A stretch of DNA of 64,000 nucleotides. Source: Helichrysum umbraculigerum. Its lineage: Eukaryota; Streptophyta; Magnoliopsida; Asterales; Asteraceae. Both the position numbers and the translations under genes were made by a program. The DNA lies in the NCBI GenBank assembly GCA_949592205.1, contig CATIUR010000002.1, positions 134,676,090 to 134,740,089 on the forward strand. The letters are read 5' to 3'. How positions within the stretch are numbered: position 1 is the first letter of the stretch; each line of letters opens with the position of its first letter. This document shows positions 9,221-20,133 of the stretch, one piece after another. The notes under the pieces were generated by a model. That model was given only the letters and a program-made list of their open reading frames with translations, was not told where the DNA came from and made no database searches.

Positions 9221-12067
9221 ATGGCTCAACAATTACTTTTCGCTGAATTACACAATCTTATAGCTTATTTGGTAAAACTTGATGACACAAAGGATTTTTG
9301 GCAAATCATTGATTTTCTACGCAATAGCCATATCTTTTATGCTCTTATTGTCAATCCGAAGGTATATAAAGGGTATTTGAATGATTTCTGGGTGAATGCT
9401 GAAATTGAAGAAGTTGAAGGGGTGAAACGAATTGTGCCTACAGTTGTAGAGAAACAAATAGTTGTATCTGAAGCATCAATTCATCCAGTACTTCAATTTG
9501 ATGATGCTGAAGGTATATCTGAACTGGATAATCAAACTCTTTTTACAAATATCTCATTGATGGGCTATGAGGGGATATGGGTAAATTTACCTTTTTATAA
9601 AACTTTGTTTAGCCCAGAGTTGAGATTTTTGATACACACTATTCAACTGTGTTTATCATCAAAAGGTCTTCATTCAATGAGTTTCCATGCAATATTGCTT
9701 GTGCAATAGTGTGTTTGGCCACTGGAAGAAGATTTAATTTTTCAAAGTTTATTTTTGATGGTATGCTTAGGAATCTAGAGCATAGTGTAGATAAAAAGTT
9801 TTTGATGTATCCTAGATTTGTGCAGCTATTTATAAATGCATTTATTCCAAATCTTGTTGCACAAGATCAAATTTTTGTTATTGCTTAGCAATGACCAAAA
9901 GTTTTTGCAAACATGAGAAAAGTAACAAAGGTTTTTCAAAGAAGATTATACCATTGTTTGATGCACTGGTTCCTGCATCTTCTACTACAGAGGAGGTACC
10001 ACCAACCACCTTTGAACCAGCTGCAGAGAGAATAGATACACCCACCACTTCACAACCCACTGCAGTTGGTGGCAAAAAGGAAAGAAAACAAGGGAACAAA
10101 AAGCCAACCAAAACAAAAGCCAAAAAGGCTAAAACACAGGCATATGATGCTGCTACTGCTCAGATGTCTCAGTCATAAGAATCACCACAGCAGATGTTTA
10201 ATGAAGGGGAAAGTGACCATTCTGAAAGGGCTGCTCCTACTGTTTCTAGCCCAGTGGCAGAACAAGACATGAGTAACATTAATAAGACCCAATTAGAGGA
10301 AACACCAAAAGATGATTCACCATTTGGAGATGATTCTCTATTTGGAGATGATTTTGGTGGACCCAGTACCAAGAAAAAGGGGTCATCTGATTATCATGCT
10401 AGGCATGAGTCAGGTGATAATTTTCCCAATGATTCACCAAGTGATTCACATTCTAAAGGTGATGAGGGTAGCTTTTACTATGAATTGATTCCAGAAATGT
10501 TTGAATTTTTGTGGGGAGAGCTGGTGAATGATAGAGCTATTATTCAAAGACATAAACAGGCTTTGTTGAAACAAGCTGTTACAATCATGGAGAAGCAGAA
10601 GGAGATTGGTAGGTTGAAGAGGTTGGTGAAAGGATACAATGCTGATGTTAAGCCATTTAGTGGTATTAGGATAAGATCTGTGAGACCACAAGATTACAAA
10701 AGAGTGATGAAAGTGAAAAGGTGAATGAGATTGAGGTGAATGTAGAAAAGACTGGTGATAGGTTTGTTCAGAAATTTAGTAGAAAGAAAAGCATTCCAAA
10801 GTCAAAAATCAAGAAGGCGGAGGCAGATAAGAAAAAGCAAGTGTCTAGTTTACCAGGGATTAAGTTCAAAGAGCCTGTTGCTTCACCTGAAAAGCCCAAA
10901 TCTGACCAACCAAAGATTGATCCAAAAGACAAGGGTAAAGGCAAGTTGGTAGAAGAACCTAAACAGAAAAAGATGCCCATGCCAATGCCACAAGCTACAA
11001 CTGAAATTGATAAAGAATTAGCACAAAGGCTTCAAGCTGAATTTAATGCTGCAATGGAAGCTGGATTGGTCAGGGTTGAGATTGAACCTGATGTATTTGT
11101 GTTAATGACTAAAGAGTAGGTGGATAGGTATGATGAGGAGCTGTTGAAAGAGAATCAAAATGAATCTCTTAAAGATTTGGTTGAAAGGGTTAAAAGAAAA
11201 AGGGCAGAGGAATAGAGAATTAAAAGACAAAATAAACCAAAGACAAAGGCTCAGTTGAGAAAAGAGTTGTATCATAAGTTGAAAGTCACAATTACAGTTG
11301 GAAGATTAAGGAAGATGACTTATGAATAGAAGGCTAAAGATTATGATAGAGATGTTTTTGTGCCACATACAGAGTCTAAAAGAAAAGAAGCAGAATTGAG
11401 GGAAAAGAGAAGAGAGGAAGCAGAAAAGAAAGAAAGGAAAAAGGAAGAGGAGAAGGTACCTGATATAGAAAGAGATGAAAAGATGATTGATGATATGATT
11501 GTTGTACAATCAATTTCAAGTGAAGAGGCATTGAATGTTGATTTGCCTAAAATTGTTGATTGGACTGTTGAAAGTTTTGTAGTACCTGTTAAGTTGAATA
11601 AGATCAGGGTTGAAAGAGCTGATGGAAATGTTACATGGTGGAGATCATTTAAAGATCTGGTGAAAAGACTGAGTAGAGTTGATGTGATCAGAATGTATGA
11701 TCTTGGTATTACAAAAAAGTTGGATGATATAAAGTTTGATACAATTACAGAGAAAATAGTCTGGGATTGGATCAAGATGATGTTTGAGCCTGAAGAATTT
11801 CCATTCTGATTCTATACACTCCAACTAGCGAAGCAATGGTTATATCATGCAAGGCCAGGTATGCATTAGATCGTAATGGATGATATTTCTTTTGTTTGGA
11901 TGCTAACAAACAGAGAATACGATATGCACATCAGCTTATTGAGAAGTTTGAGAAATGCTAGACTGCATGCATCTGTTCAGAATGAAGTTGCAAGAAATTT
12001 GATTTACATTATTCTGAATCAGTTGAATAGAAAGGAGCAAGCATGGAGAAACAACAGGAAAAATTGA
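9221..12067 (+). pseudogene. Envelope-like ORF of copia D (intronless, broken)
   Basis: A third ORF behind pol of about 2.85 kb starts at ATG 9221 (MAQQLLFAEL). The N-terminal region (YALIVNPKVYKGYLNDFW) matches the first exon of the equivalent gene in element A (YAITASPPISQAILNDFW). A second conserved block (FDGMLRN..KKFLMYPRFVQL) lies at 9757-9830, then a low-complexity Ser/Pro/Lys-rich middle and a highly charged, probably coiled-coil stretch (11120-11460). Last comes a conserved C-terminal module (RADG..WWRSFKDLVKRLSRVDVIRMY, 11610-11705, and a final module at 11876-12067). Three frame changes (near 9700, 9888 and 10720) and several stops break it. I see no signal peptide or transmembrane segment, so 'envelope-like' describes position, not function. 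Confidence 0.65.
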
Positions 12068-12100
12068 GAAGAAACTTAATTCTATGAATGACAGATTATG

Positions 12101-12113
12101 TTTAGGGGGAGAT
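12101..12113 (+). promoter_or_regulatory. Polypurine tract of copia D
   Basis: TTTAGGGGGAGAT lies immediately before the TG of the 3' LTR and is the likely plus-strand primer. Confidence 0.65.
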
Positions 12114-12241
12114 TGTAAGGATTGCAGGTCATCTGATTATCACTGCAGAGAATTGTGACTGCATGTACAAGTTATTATGACTGCCAGAAGAAAAGTGTTA
12201 TGACTGTGAAGCTTAAAAGATTATGACTGTTAGAGTTATTA
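12114..12241 (+). repeat. 3' LTR of copia D, first part
   Basis: The LTR starts TGTAAGGATT right after the polypurine tract. It carries several TTATNACTG motifs and is cut at 12241 by element A; 12237-12241 is the TSD copy TATTA. It resumes at 59274. Confidence 0.7.
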
Positions 12242-12826
12242 TGTTGAAACATAGTTTGTGACAACAGATCTAGCTTGAAATAGGACTGGTGTAATTATTA
12301 TCATGTTTGTACATTGGTTTAGATTTGTAAATGAATATTTGTTTTGTCAGTAATATTCGTTAAATATATTATTGTGTTAAAGTTAGACGAATGTTAAATA
12401 CGAAATAAATATACGTTTAGTGCGAGTCGAGTTCTCAAGTCGCAGCGAGTTGAGCTGCGAGATGAGAACTGAACTCGCAAAAGGGTCATAACGGTCTTGG
12501 CGAGCCAAGTCCATGAGTGGGCTTGGGCTGCGAGTTGGACTCGCAGGCACGTGCGAGCCGAGACGAGCCAGAACTATTTAAATGTTTTCAATACGTGAAA
12601 ACTTAATAACTTTTGCCATTCCGATTTCAATATCTGTGAATTGAGAATCCAGAGAAGAAAAATAACCTAACGGCTAGGCTTTGACGTGTATACGTTTAAA
12701 GCTAAGTATAAGTAAACCTAAAATGCGAACTTATACGTTGTTAGTAAGATAACATCGTATTGAGGGATTCCGTACCTTAATACTACAGATAACGAAGTTA
12801 TCGATCCTAAGAACTAGGGACTTACA
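12242..12826 (+). repeat. 5' LTR of element A
   Basis: TGTTGAAACA...GACTTACA, 585 bp. GCGAG/TCGAG-type motifs cluster at 12420-12560, just upstream of a TATA-like CTATTTAAAT (12574-12583). It pairs with the 3' LTR at 58684-59268. Confidence 0.95.
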
Positions 12827-12828
12827 TC

Positions 12829-12840
12829 TGGTATCAGAGC
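12829..12840 (+). promoter_or_regulatory. Primer-binding site of element A, initiator tRNA-Met type
   Basis: TGGTATCAGAGC lies two bases after the LTR and is the standard copia primer site complementary to initiator tRNA-Met. Confidence 0.95.
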
Positions 12841-13264
12841 TTTCGGGCTAAATACGAGCAAAGTTTGAAGTTTTAGGGATAATCGCGTTTGATTCGGATT
12901 ATTTTTGCGTGCATAAGTACATATTAACGATCAAAATCATTCTCTGGACGATTCAGGGTTAGTTTACGGTCAAAAGTTTCTGTTTCAATCGTAAAAATAC
13001 CTTAAATTTTTGTTTTCGGGTTTTTTAGCCATTTCGCGAGTCGAGATTAGGGTTTCAGCGTCGTCTGCGAACCGAGTTGAACTTGCGAGTCGAACTATGC
13101 CTTGCGAGGTGAACCGAGATCTCTTGCAAACCGAGATCACTGCGATCCGAACTGAGACTTGCGAACCGAGATTCTGCGAGTCGAGCCGAGGTTGCGAGTT
13201 GAGCTGAGTCTTGCGAATCGAGATTTTCTGAATTCGCGAAACAGTTTAACTTTACGTTTTTAAG
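12841..13264 (+). repeat. Leader of element A with TGCGAGTCGAG motif array
   Basis: This noncoding leader between primer site and gag ATG carries about ten copies of a motif close to TGCGA(G/A)(T/C)CGAG at 13035-13235. The same motif occurs in the A LTR and in its pre-envelope spacer (27094-27260, 39377-39610). It may include the donor for a spliced envelope-like mRNA, but none is clearly identifiable. Confidence 0.7.
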
Positions 13265-14074
13265 ATGTCTGATTTAAGTACAATGATCGAGATGGAACAC
13301 GAGGTGGGAAAATCAAACGTTCCACCTAAGTTGTTGAAAATCGAAGATTACTATAATTGGAAGGATAGATTTGAGTCTTACTATAGATTTCATGATCTGT
13401 CAATCTGGATGTGTATCAAGAATGGATACACGGCACCTACTCAAACGGTTAATAATGCAATTGTTACTTTAACTTATGCCCGGATGAGTGATCAACAAAA
13501 GGAGGAATATAAATTGGAGAATAAATCTCATTCTGCAATCAAGATGAGTTTACCAAAGGAGATAAACCATCAACTCAAGTCTTTTCAAACTGCTAGAACG
13601 CTCTGGGAAGCGTTAGAGAAAAGATGTGAGGGAAGTCCTCAAGTGAAGGCAAGCAGGAAGAATCTTCTCAAGAAACAGTTTACTGTTATAAAAGCTTTAA
13701 AGGGAGAAGATCTTGATGCTTATATCACTAGATTCTACCACTTGTTAAGTGAGCTTGACAACCATGAGATTGTTACTACTGAGACTGAAAGAACTGACAA
13801 ATTTATTGAGGGTTTACCGTCTAAGTGGGAAATGTATGGTGTAATGCTCAAGGACAACAATGAAAGGTATGCAACCATGACCTTAGAGCAGGTCATTGAC
13901 AAGCTAAAAGGTTATGATTTCACTAAGAAATCGAGAGAAACCGATTCTGATCAGGTTCAGAATCCTGGGCTATACCACAGGAAACCAAATCTCTCAACTA
14001 CTTCATCTAGTTCGACCACTGCACTATTAGTTGGTAATGCTGATAAAAATGGTGAAATGATAATAGATGACTTG
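13265..14074 (+). pseudogene. Gag of element A, N-terminal part (capsid), interrupted by element B
   Basis: From ATG 13265 (MSDLSTMIEM) 270 codons are open up to the exact left end of element B; codons 269-270 overlap the TSD ACTTG. The sequence is a copia UBN2-type gag: an N-terminal YYNWKDRFESYYRFHD block, ARTLWEALEKRCEG, LKKQFTVIKALKGEDLDAYITRFY and DKFIEGLPSKW. It forms the capsid of the virus-like particle. Removing B and one TSD copy puts it back in frame with 20134, so gag was open when B arrived. The start is the first ATG after the leader and fits the family. Confidence 0.85.
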
Positions 14075-14534
14075 TGATAGTCCCGTGCCGTGGGATCTGA
14101 TCGGATCGATTAATCGATTGCTAGTGCGGAATCCAAACAAACGAAACACAAACGTTTTCTCTATGATCTTTTGTATATATTAACAATTGATAATATAACG
14201 ATTACAGAAACAAACTCAAACCCTCGTTCTCTCCTCTCTGCACTCACACAAAAACGGCTCCACCTATATCTCACACGTCCAACCCTAATTCGGACCTTTA
14301 ACTCACTATTTATATCAAGGCTATTGGGCCCTGCGACGTTAGGCCCAACGTCGCAGGCCAGGCCCAATGCGACGTAGCCCATGTCGTCGCAGGCCCAATT
14401 ACAATGTCACCATTCTATGCATATTTCATTTACAGACTCGAATACACACTCTAAACACTATACATTCGTAGACTAATTGACTTTGACAATTACAATAGTT
14501 TGACCAACTGACTGACACACTAAATGCACCAACA
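14075..14534 (-). repeat. 3' LTR of element B
   Basis: The downstream LTR on the minus strand. TATA box as GATATAAATAG on the minus strand at 14307-14316; TGCGACGT/ACGTCGCA motifs at 14336-14393 just upstream of it. No coding content; short open frames here are duplicated in the other LTR. Confidence 0.95.
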
Positions 14535-14548
14535 AACTCCCCCTTGTC
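14535..14548 (-). promoter_or_regulatory. Polypurine tract of element B
   Basis: The plus-strand pyrimidine run AACTCCCCCTTGTC touches the LTR edge and reads GACAAGGGGGAGTT on the minus strand. A second run (CTCCCCCTTTG) lies at 14620-14631. Confidence 0.75.
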
Positions 14549-16218
14549 AGTAGCTTGGTCAAATAAGTCTTCAATTAGTCTTCATCAACAAACTCTTTCA
14601 TGTCTTTGACAATCAGAAACTCCCCCTTTGAGATAGCATGGTCTTCAAAGAAATCTTGGTGTCCAAATTCATGTGACTGACACAAATTTATCATACAATA
14701 AGATCTTCAAACTCAGTGACCATTTCTCAATCATCAGCAGCTTCTCCGATAGAATTATCTTCACAATCTTTGGAGAATAACCGACATCCTTTACATCTTC
14801 AATAATTGACTTTAACAAGATATGTGATGTTTGCAGAAAATAACATAGAAATAAAATCTTTTTGTATTTTTCTTTATAAATGAAAAGTAAATAACAAAGA
14901 TTAAAATAAATTTGGGGATCGGATTGTTTTAAGTCTGCTTAGGGATCATATCAGGCCAACATGCAATTATTAGCAAATAGTAAGTGTTATTTCGATCATC
15001 AGTATATTTGTCCACTTTAAATTTACTTGACATATTTAAAGCACCTTTTATAAAAATTAGTTCAAGACGATCATCGGTATTGTTTGTCCACTTAAACATG
15101 TTGCATCCGTATCTGTGAGCTAACCTTTATTGTTAGTATGAATATTAATTTTGAGAAACATATTATATGATATACTGATAAACTTCAGTAAAACAAACAC
15201 TGCATATTCACACAAGGTAGAGATTACAAGACCAAGTTTATCTCGGTTTTCTCGTAACATACACTTAATATTTATATTTAGGCATACATCAAACTGATTA
15301 TGAAGATACTAGTGGCCCCAGATCTGTACTTAGTACAACAGAGGGTCCCTTAGTATGAACATAACAAGTTTGAGACTATTTGCATAACTAATGGATTCTG
15401 GTCTGTACGTGAGTACAACAATAGTCACCATTAGTTAGGCTAATAATCATACTATTACTATATGCCAATTTTGCACTTACATAATAATTATGACAGCGTA
15501 TGATAGTACTTCCATTTATCAATTAAGACTTATGTCATACATCATATAACATTTTTCACAAAGTAATAGACAAGTTATATTATTACTTCTTACTCACTCA
15601 CAAACCGGTGTGTACCATGCCTACCAATACATCATATGATGAAGCTAATGTTTATAAAAGATGTGTTAAATATACCAGATAAACCTACTGACACATCAAA
15701 CATAAACCTTAAAATTTCCATTTTTATGCATGTCACCCGATGTACTATCATATCCCAAGTTGTTTACAGACACAACCCATCATCTTTTCAAGACTTAAGA
15801 ATCTTGCTGTTCACATTTCTGAATTAAATAATCAGAATTTTTAATATTCAGAATTACTCCCCCTGAACAGCAAATTCTTATATCCAATCCAAAAATACTC
15901 CCCTTAAACATTAAACATACTTTTGTATTTTTTAATTGAATAAATTTCGCAACATTGCATTTCTTTAATACTAAAAAGTATAAAGAATGGCTGTTGCATT
16001 ACTAACAAAATTTAAAAGAAAAGTATCAAAATCACATATCAAGTCAAATCAAATCCTTTTAACGCTTTTACCACCTCGAAACTTCAATAAACTCATCCAA
16101 ATCACAACTCATCACACATAACCACCATGACAAAATCTTTCAAAAATGTTCACATCCTTGCAGTCACTAAAAATATTAGCTATTAAAACCTGACTGCACC
16201 ACCACAAACAATTAAACG
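14549..16218 (-). other. Post-gag noncoding block of element B
   Basis: No coding sequence is seen over 1.67 kb between gag and the polypurine tract. From about 14930 to 15830 it matches, in the same order on the opposite strand, the post-pol region of element A (about 25700-26790). Anchors include GATGATCGTCTTGAAC-, ATTCATACTAACAATAAAG-, CATCATATGATGTA- and ATGATAGTACAT-type stretches. Two palindromes of the form TGTACTnAGTACA lie at 15325-15337 and (imperfect) 15404-15417. Pyrimidine tracts ACTCCCCCTG and ACTCCCCTTA near 15855 and 15895 recur in element E. Confidence 0.75.
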
Positions 16219-18840
16219 TTAGTACTTATGGGATACCCAAGCCTTGATAGACTTGGGTTGTCCATGGTCATCCATAACCAGCACATCAATGAGTTTATGA
16301 TATTTTAAAAACTCAGAAGATTTCGTTGATGCGTTGTCTGTGGATTTGGGTTTCCAAACCTTTGTAGGTTCAGATGAGTTGTTTTCAACAATGTTGTGCT
16401 GTTGAACTTGAGGTTTACTAGGCACAACTTTGTTTACTCTAGCCATAGGTTTTGAAGAAGAGGATGCATATCTTGATATAGGCGAATACGAAGCACGCCT
16501 AGAAAACGATTTTGAATAAGAATTCCTAAAGGAGGAAGTTCTTGGCATCCCTCTACCAAACCTATCTAGGGATAATAACCGACAATCCCTAATAATATGG
16601 CCCTGTTGACCACAACGATAACAAGAACGTCTCTCAACATAAGATTGATTCCAATGAGTTCCCTCAAATCGTTTCGGTGGAGGACAATACACAGAAGGTC
16701 TATGACCAGGAACATTTGTTGAACATGCACTCTTAGGAGAACATGTTGAAGTAGATGTTCCTGAGGTTGAGTTAGTTGATTTTGAAGGTTTATTCTTTTC
16801 AGATTTATCAACTTCAACTTTTGAGGATTTATTGTCAACCTTAGCTTTGCCTTTGCATGTAAAACAATCATCATTTTCAGTTGTAATGATGAAATTTTCA
16901 GGTTTGACATTTATTTTCTCAACCTTAATGGTAGACTCTTCAGGTATATCTTCTACCTCAACGACCTCCTCAACACGAACTGGAGGTGTACTATCAGACT
17001 TAACAAAAGTAGGCAAGGGATACTCTGTCCGTTTAGTTTTCTCCTTTGCCTGCCTTTTGGGATTGGATGTAGCTTCTTTAGACTTTGTAGCTGACCATGA
17101 TGAGTAGTCAGCCACAAGTTCTTCGGTGCCTTCCTTAACAGGCTTAGGATAATAGTTAGTGGGAGGTGGATACCCAAGTCCCGCTTTACTTTTATCTGTC
17201 CTCATCTTGTCAACCATTTCATCGAAGAGTTTATGAGAATTTGAGAAATTCGTGATTCCCTTTTTAAAATTGTCAGACTCAGACTTTAGCTCAGAAAGTT
17301 CTTTATTCAAAAGTTCCATTTCTTTAAGATAGCTATTAATAGCATCCTGTTGGCTAAAAACTTTAGACTTGTATTTTTCAGTGTCTAACTTATAAGCCTC
17401 AATTTGTTTTTCATAAAGAAATTCATTAGCTTTCAAAAACTTGTTTGACTCGGTGAGTTTAACAACTTTTTCTCGCAACTCTAAATTGTCATACTGATAA
17501 TTCTTAAGAGATTCAGTCAATGTTAAACAAGAAACACAGTTTATGGGTACCTTAGGTTCATCATGTACCGCATGTATCTTTGCCAAAAGCGCACTGTGTT
17601 GAACCTCTCCTTCAAGTGCACTAAAATCAAACACTCCCTGAGAATACACCGTCATAGCCTGTGATGTTGTATTCTTCTCTGGAGTCGTTGGAGTTGTAGG
17701 AGTAGTGAATCCAGATGAAGGATATTTTACTTTCTCACACTCCTTAGCAAAGTGCCCATGAATCTGACAGTTCTTGCATTTCACTTTGCTTTTATTAAAA
17801 CCAAGACCTGTATCACCATCATCATCCAGGTCTTTTCTACCCGTTCTCTGAAGAAACTTCTTGGTTCTTTGGGTTATCATGGCCATGCTCCATTTGATGT
17901 CCATCTGCTCGAGATCATCAGAATCAATCTGTTCAAAGTCTTCTTCAGTAAGCTGTAGAGTACTAGCCTTCTTTGAAAGGAAAGTCTCATAAGAGTTAAG
18001 GAAAGCTGCAAAGATTGTAGCATGATCCTCAGTAGCCGTTGAAGGAGCTGTTTGAGAAGTATAGGAAGCATATGAAGTGCTACCAGAAGGAGATGTAGCT
18101 GACTTGGAATTAGATCTGGAAGTTTCATTGAGACTAGGAGTTTGAGTGGAAGCCGCTGACATCTTTTCTTTCTTCTTCATGTCAAGAGCATCAGCCTGTA
18201 ACTTTCTGATGAGTTCTTCCAAATCCATGATCTCAATTTCTGGATCTTGTTCCAAAATCTCCACATTGGTAGCCCAGTCCTTAGGTAATGCCCGTAATAG
18301 CTTCTTATTTACCTCTCCATTATTAAGTACTATTCCTCCATCAGCCACTTCATCTACGAGTTGGGAATATCTTTTGAAGAGTGCTTCTAAAGATTCATTT
18401 GATAGTAAATCAAATGTGTCAAACTGTTTCTTGACAAGTTCCACTCTATTTCTCCTATATTTTTCATATCCACCACATCGTGTTTCAATTGCATGCCAGA
18501 GGTCGTATGCAATAACATAATGTTTAAACATTTGTTGAACTTCCTTTGATAAGCATTTGACAATTGTTGAATAAGTTCTCCTTTCGGTATCGAATGCTTT
18601 TCTTTCCTCTAGTGTCATGCCAATGTAAGACTTTTGTGGTGATACTCTTAAATTCTTTGTTCCAACTACTGGTCTTTCATATCTTTCAACCAATGAGTTC
18701 CACATATCTGGATCATTTTCAGACATAAAGGCTTCGAACTCAAATCTCTATGTAGCATAATCAGTATCATCTGTAAGCATGGGGGGTTCAATCTCACTAA
18801 CAGCTCCACTATAGCAACGCATATGAGCTTTAGAAGACAT
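16219..18840 (-). pseudogene. Gag of element B (one nonsense codon)
   Basis: A copia-type gag of about 873 codons from ATG 18840 (MSSKAHMRCY), with a single in-frame TAG at 18748-18750; the stretch from 18726 down is fully open (835 residues). The N-terminal capsid part shows AYDLWHAIETRCGG, ELVKKQFDTFDLLSNESLEALF and LLRALPKDW. A first zinc knuckle CKNCQIHGHFAKEC lies in the middle, followed by a long coiled-coil-like stretch (about 17200-17550) and a second knuckle CYRCGQQGHIIRDC near 16590-16630. The end, GQPKSIKAWVSHKY, resembles the gag ends of A and E. It would package element RNA. Because the LTRs are identical, the stop may already have been present in the copy that moved. An upstream in-frame ATG at 18942 is possible. 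Confidence 0.85.
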
Positions 18841-18942
18841 TTTCAAACCAGAAAGGTATTTGTCCTCTTGCGACTTTTCCCTCCAATACTGAATTCGAAT
18901 AATTTTGACGACTACCCGAGTATAGCGAAACTTTTCCGACAC

Positions 18943-19145
18943 TAAAATGAAGCAATTCTAAGCCTAAAAACAAAATTTGAAATTACAAAATTTTTCGCGT
19001 TTTTCCCGCCAAAATTTCGTCCGAAAACGTCAAAAACTGGCCGGGTAAAATGAAACTTTTTCCAGACTAAAATTGAACACTTTTAAGCCTATGGAAAAAA
19101 TTTGAAAACGCAAAATTTTTCCGGAGATTCCCGCCAAAATTGAAC

Positions 19146-19180
<35 letters not shown>

Positions 19181-19654
19181 GAATCTAGAACGAGGTTAAT
19201 GTCGGAGAAAAATAGCAACGTCGCAGAAGTCCGATGACTCAATTAAGAATCGAAAATGCGACGTAGCGTCCTACGTCGCAGTCCAACGTCGCAGAGCCTA
19301 GCGACGTCGCAGCCTACGTCGCAATAACCACTTAAGGTCAAAATAACGACGTCGCAGGTAACGTCGCAACTCTACGTCGCAAAATCAGTTACGTCGCACG
19401 CGACGTCGCACGTGACGTCGCAGGCTACGTCGCACAGTCGGGCTGCAGCGACCAAAAACCCCAAAAATCGAAAATTTTCGAAACCCTAACGAAATTTCGA
19501 AATCCAAACGTCGAAATAACCCAAAAACAATTCCAGAAATCGATTTCTTCAAGCAAACTAACTCAGAAACGAAGATTAATCAATTAAACCTTTGCGAATC
19601 AAACCAAAAACGTTAAAAATAACGATCCGAAACCGACGAATCCTTGATTCTACG
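18943..19654 (-). repeat. Leader of element B with ACGTCGCA motif array
   Basis: The noncoding leader holds about a dozen copies of (T/A)ACGTCGCA at 19215-19437, in the same family as the motifs in the B LTR. A 31-base poly-T run lies at 19148-19178. No gene is seen. Confidence 0.75.
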
Positions 19655-19666
19655 GCTCTGATACCA
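19655..19666 (-). promoter_or_regulatory. Primer-binding site of element B, initiator tRNA-Met type
   Basis: GCTCTGATACCA on the plus strand, TGGTATCAGAGC on the minus strand, two bases from the LTR. Confidence 0.95.
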
Positions 19667-19668
19667 GT

Positions 19669-20128
19669 TGATAGTCCCGTGCCGTGGGATCTGATCGGAT
19701 CGATTAATCGATTGCTAGTGCGGAATCCAAACAAACGAAACACAAACGTTTTCTCTATGATCTTTTGTATATATTAACAATTGATAATATAACGATTACA
19801 GAAACAAACTCAAACCCTCGTTCTCTCCTCTCTGCACTCACACAAAAACGGCTCCACCTATATCTCACACGTCCAACCCTAATTCGGACCTTTAACTCAC
19901 TATTTATATCAAGGCTATTGGGCCCTGCGACGTTAGGCCCAACGTCGCAGGCCAGGCCCAATGCGACGTAGCCCATGTCGTCGCAGGCCCAATTACAATG
20001 TCACCATTCTATGCATATTTCATTTACAGACTCGAATACACACTCTAAACACTATACATTCGTAGACTAATTGACTTTGACAATTACAATAGTTTGACCA
20101 ACTGACTGACACACTAAATGCACCAACA
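19669..20128 (-). repeat. 5' LTR of element B
   Basis: Identical to 14075-14534 by eye over 460 bp. This copy drives the element: TATA box on the minus strand at 19901-19910, motif cluster at 19930-19987. Confidence 0.95.
19901..19910 (-). promoter_or_regulatory. TATA box of element B 5' LTR
   Basis: GATATAAATA on the minus strand, with the TGCGACGT-type motif cluster starting about 20 bases upstream. Confidence 0.6.
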
Positions 20129-20133
20129 ACTTG

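Larger units (their letters stand above)
6454..12241 (+). mobile_element. Copia element D (Sirevirus-like), pol to start of 3' LTR
   Basis: Plus-strand Ty1/copia remnant with reverse transcriptase-RNase H, a repeat-rich spacer, an envelope-like ORF, a polypurine tract and the first part of the 3' LTR. The LTR continues at 59274 after the insertion of element A. Gag, integrase and the 5' LTR are missing, cut off by the Athila-like element on the left. An extra large ORF between pol and the 3' LTR is the hallmark of Sireviruses (SIRE1/Maximus lineage). All ORFs carry several lesions. The right part of D lies against remnants of element E, so D probably inserted into E. Confidence 0.75.
14075..20128 (-). 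mobile_element. Element B: gag-only nonautonomous copia retrotransposon
   Basis: Two 460-bp LTRs (14075-14534, 19669-20128) look identical base for base and are flanked by the perfect TSD ACTTG (14070-14074, 20129-20133) within the gag of element A. The minus-strand internal region of 5.1 kb contains primer site, leader, one large gag, a noncoding block and a polypurine tract, and no protease, integrase or RT. It therefore depends on another element's enzymes. Identical LTRs mean a very recent insertion, the youngest that can be dated here. Confidence 0.95.

Noticed and set aside
14161..14382. Open frames on both strands, identical at 19755-19976
   Set aside because: They lie fully within the two LTRs of element B.
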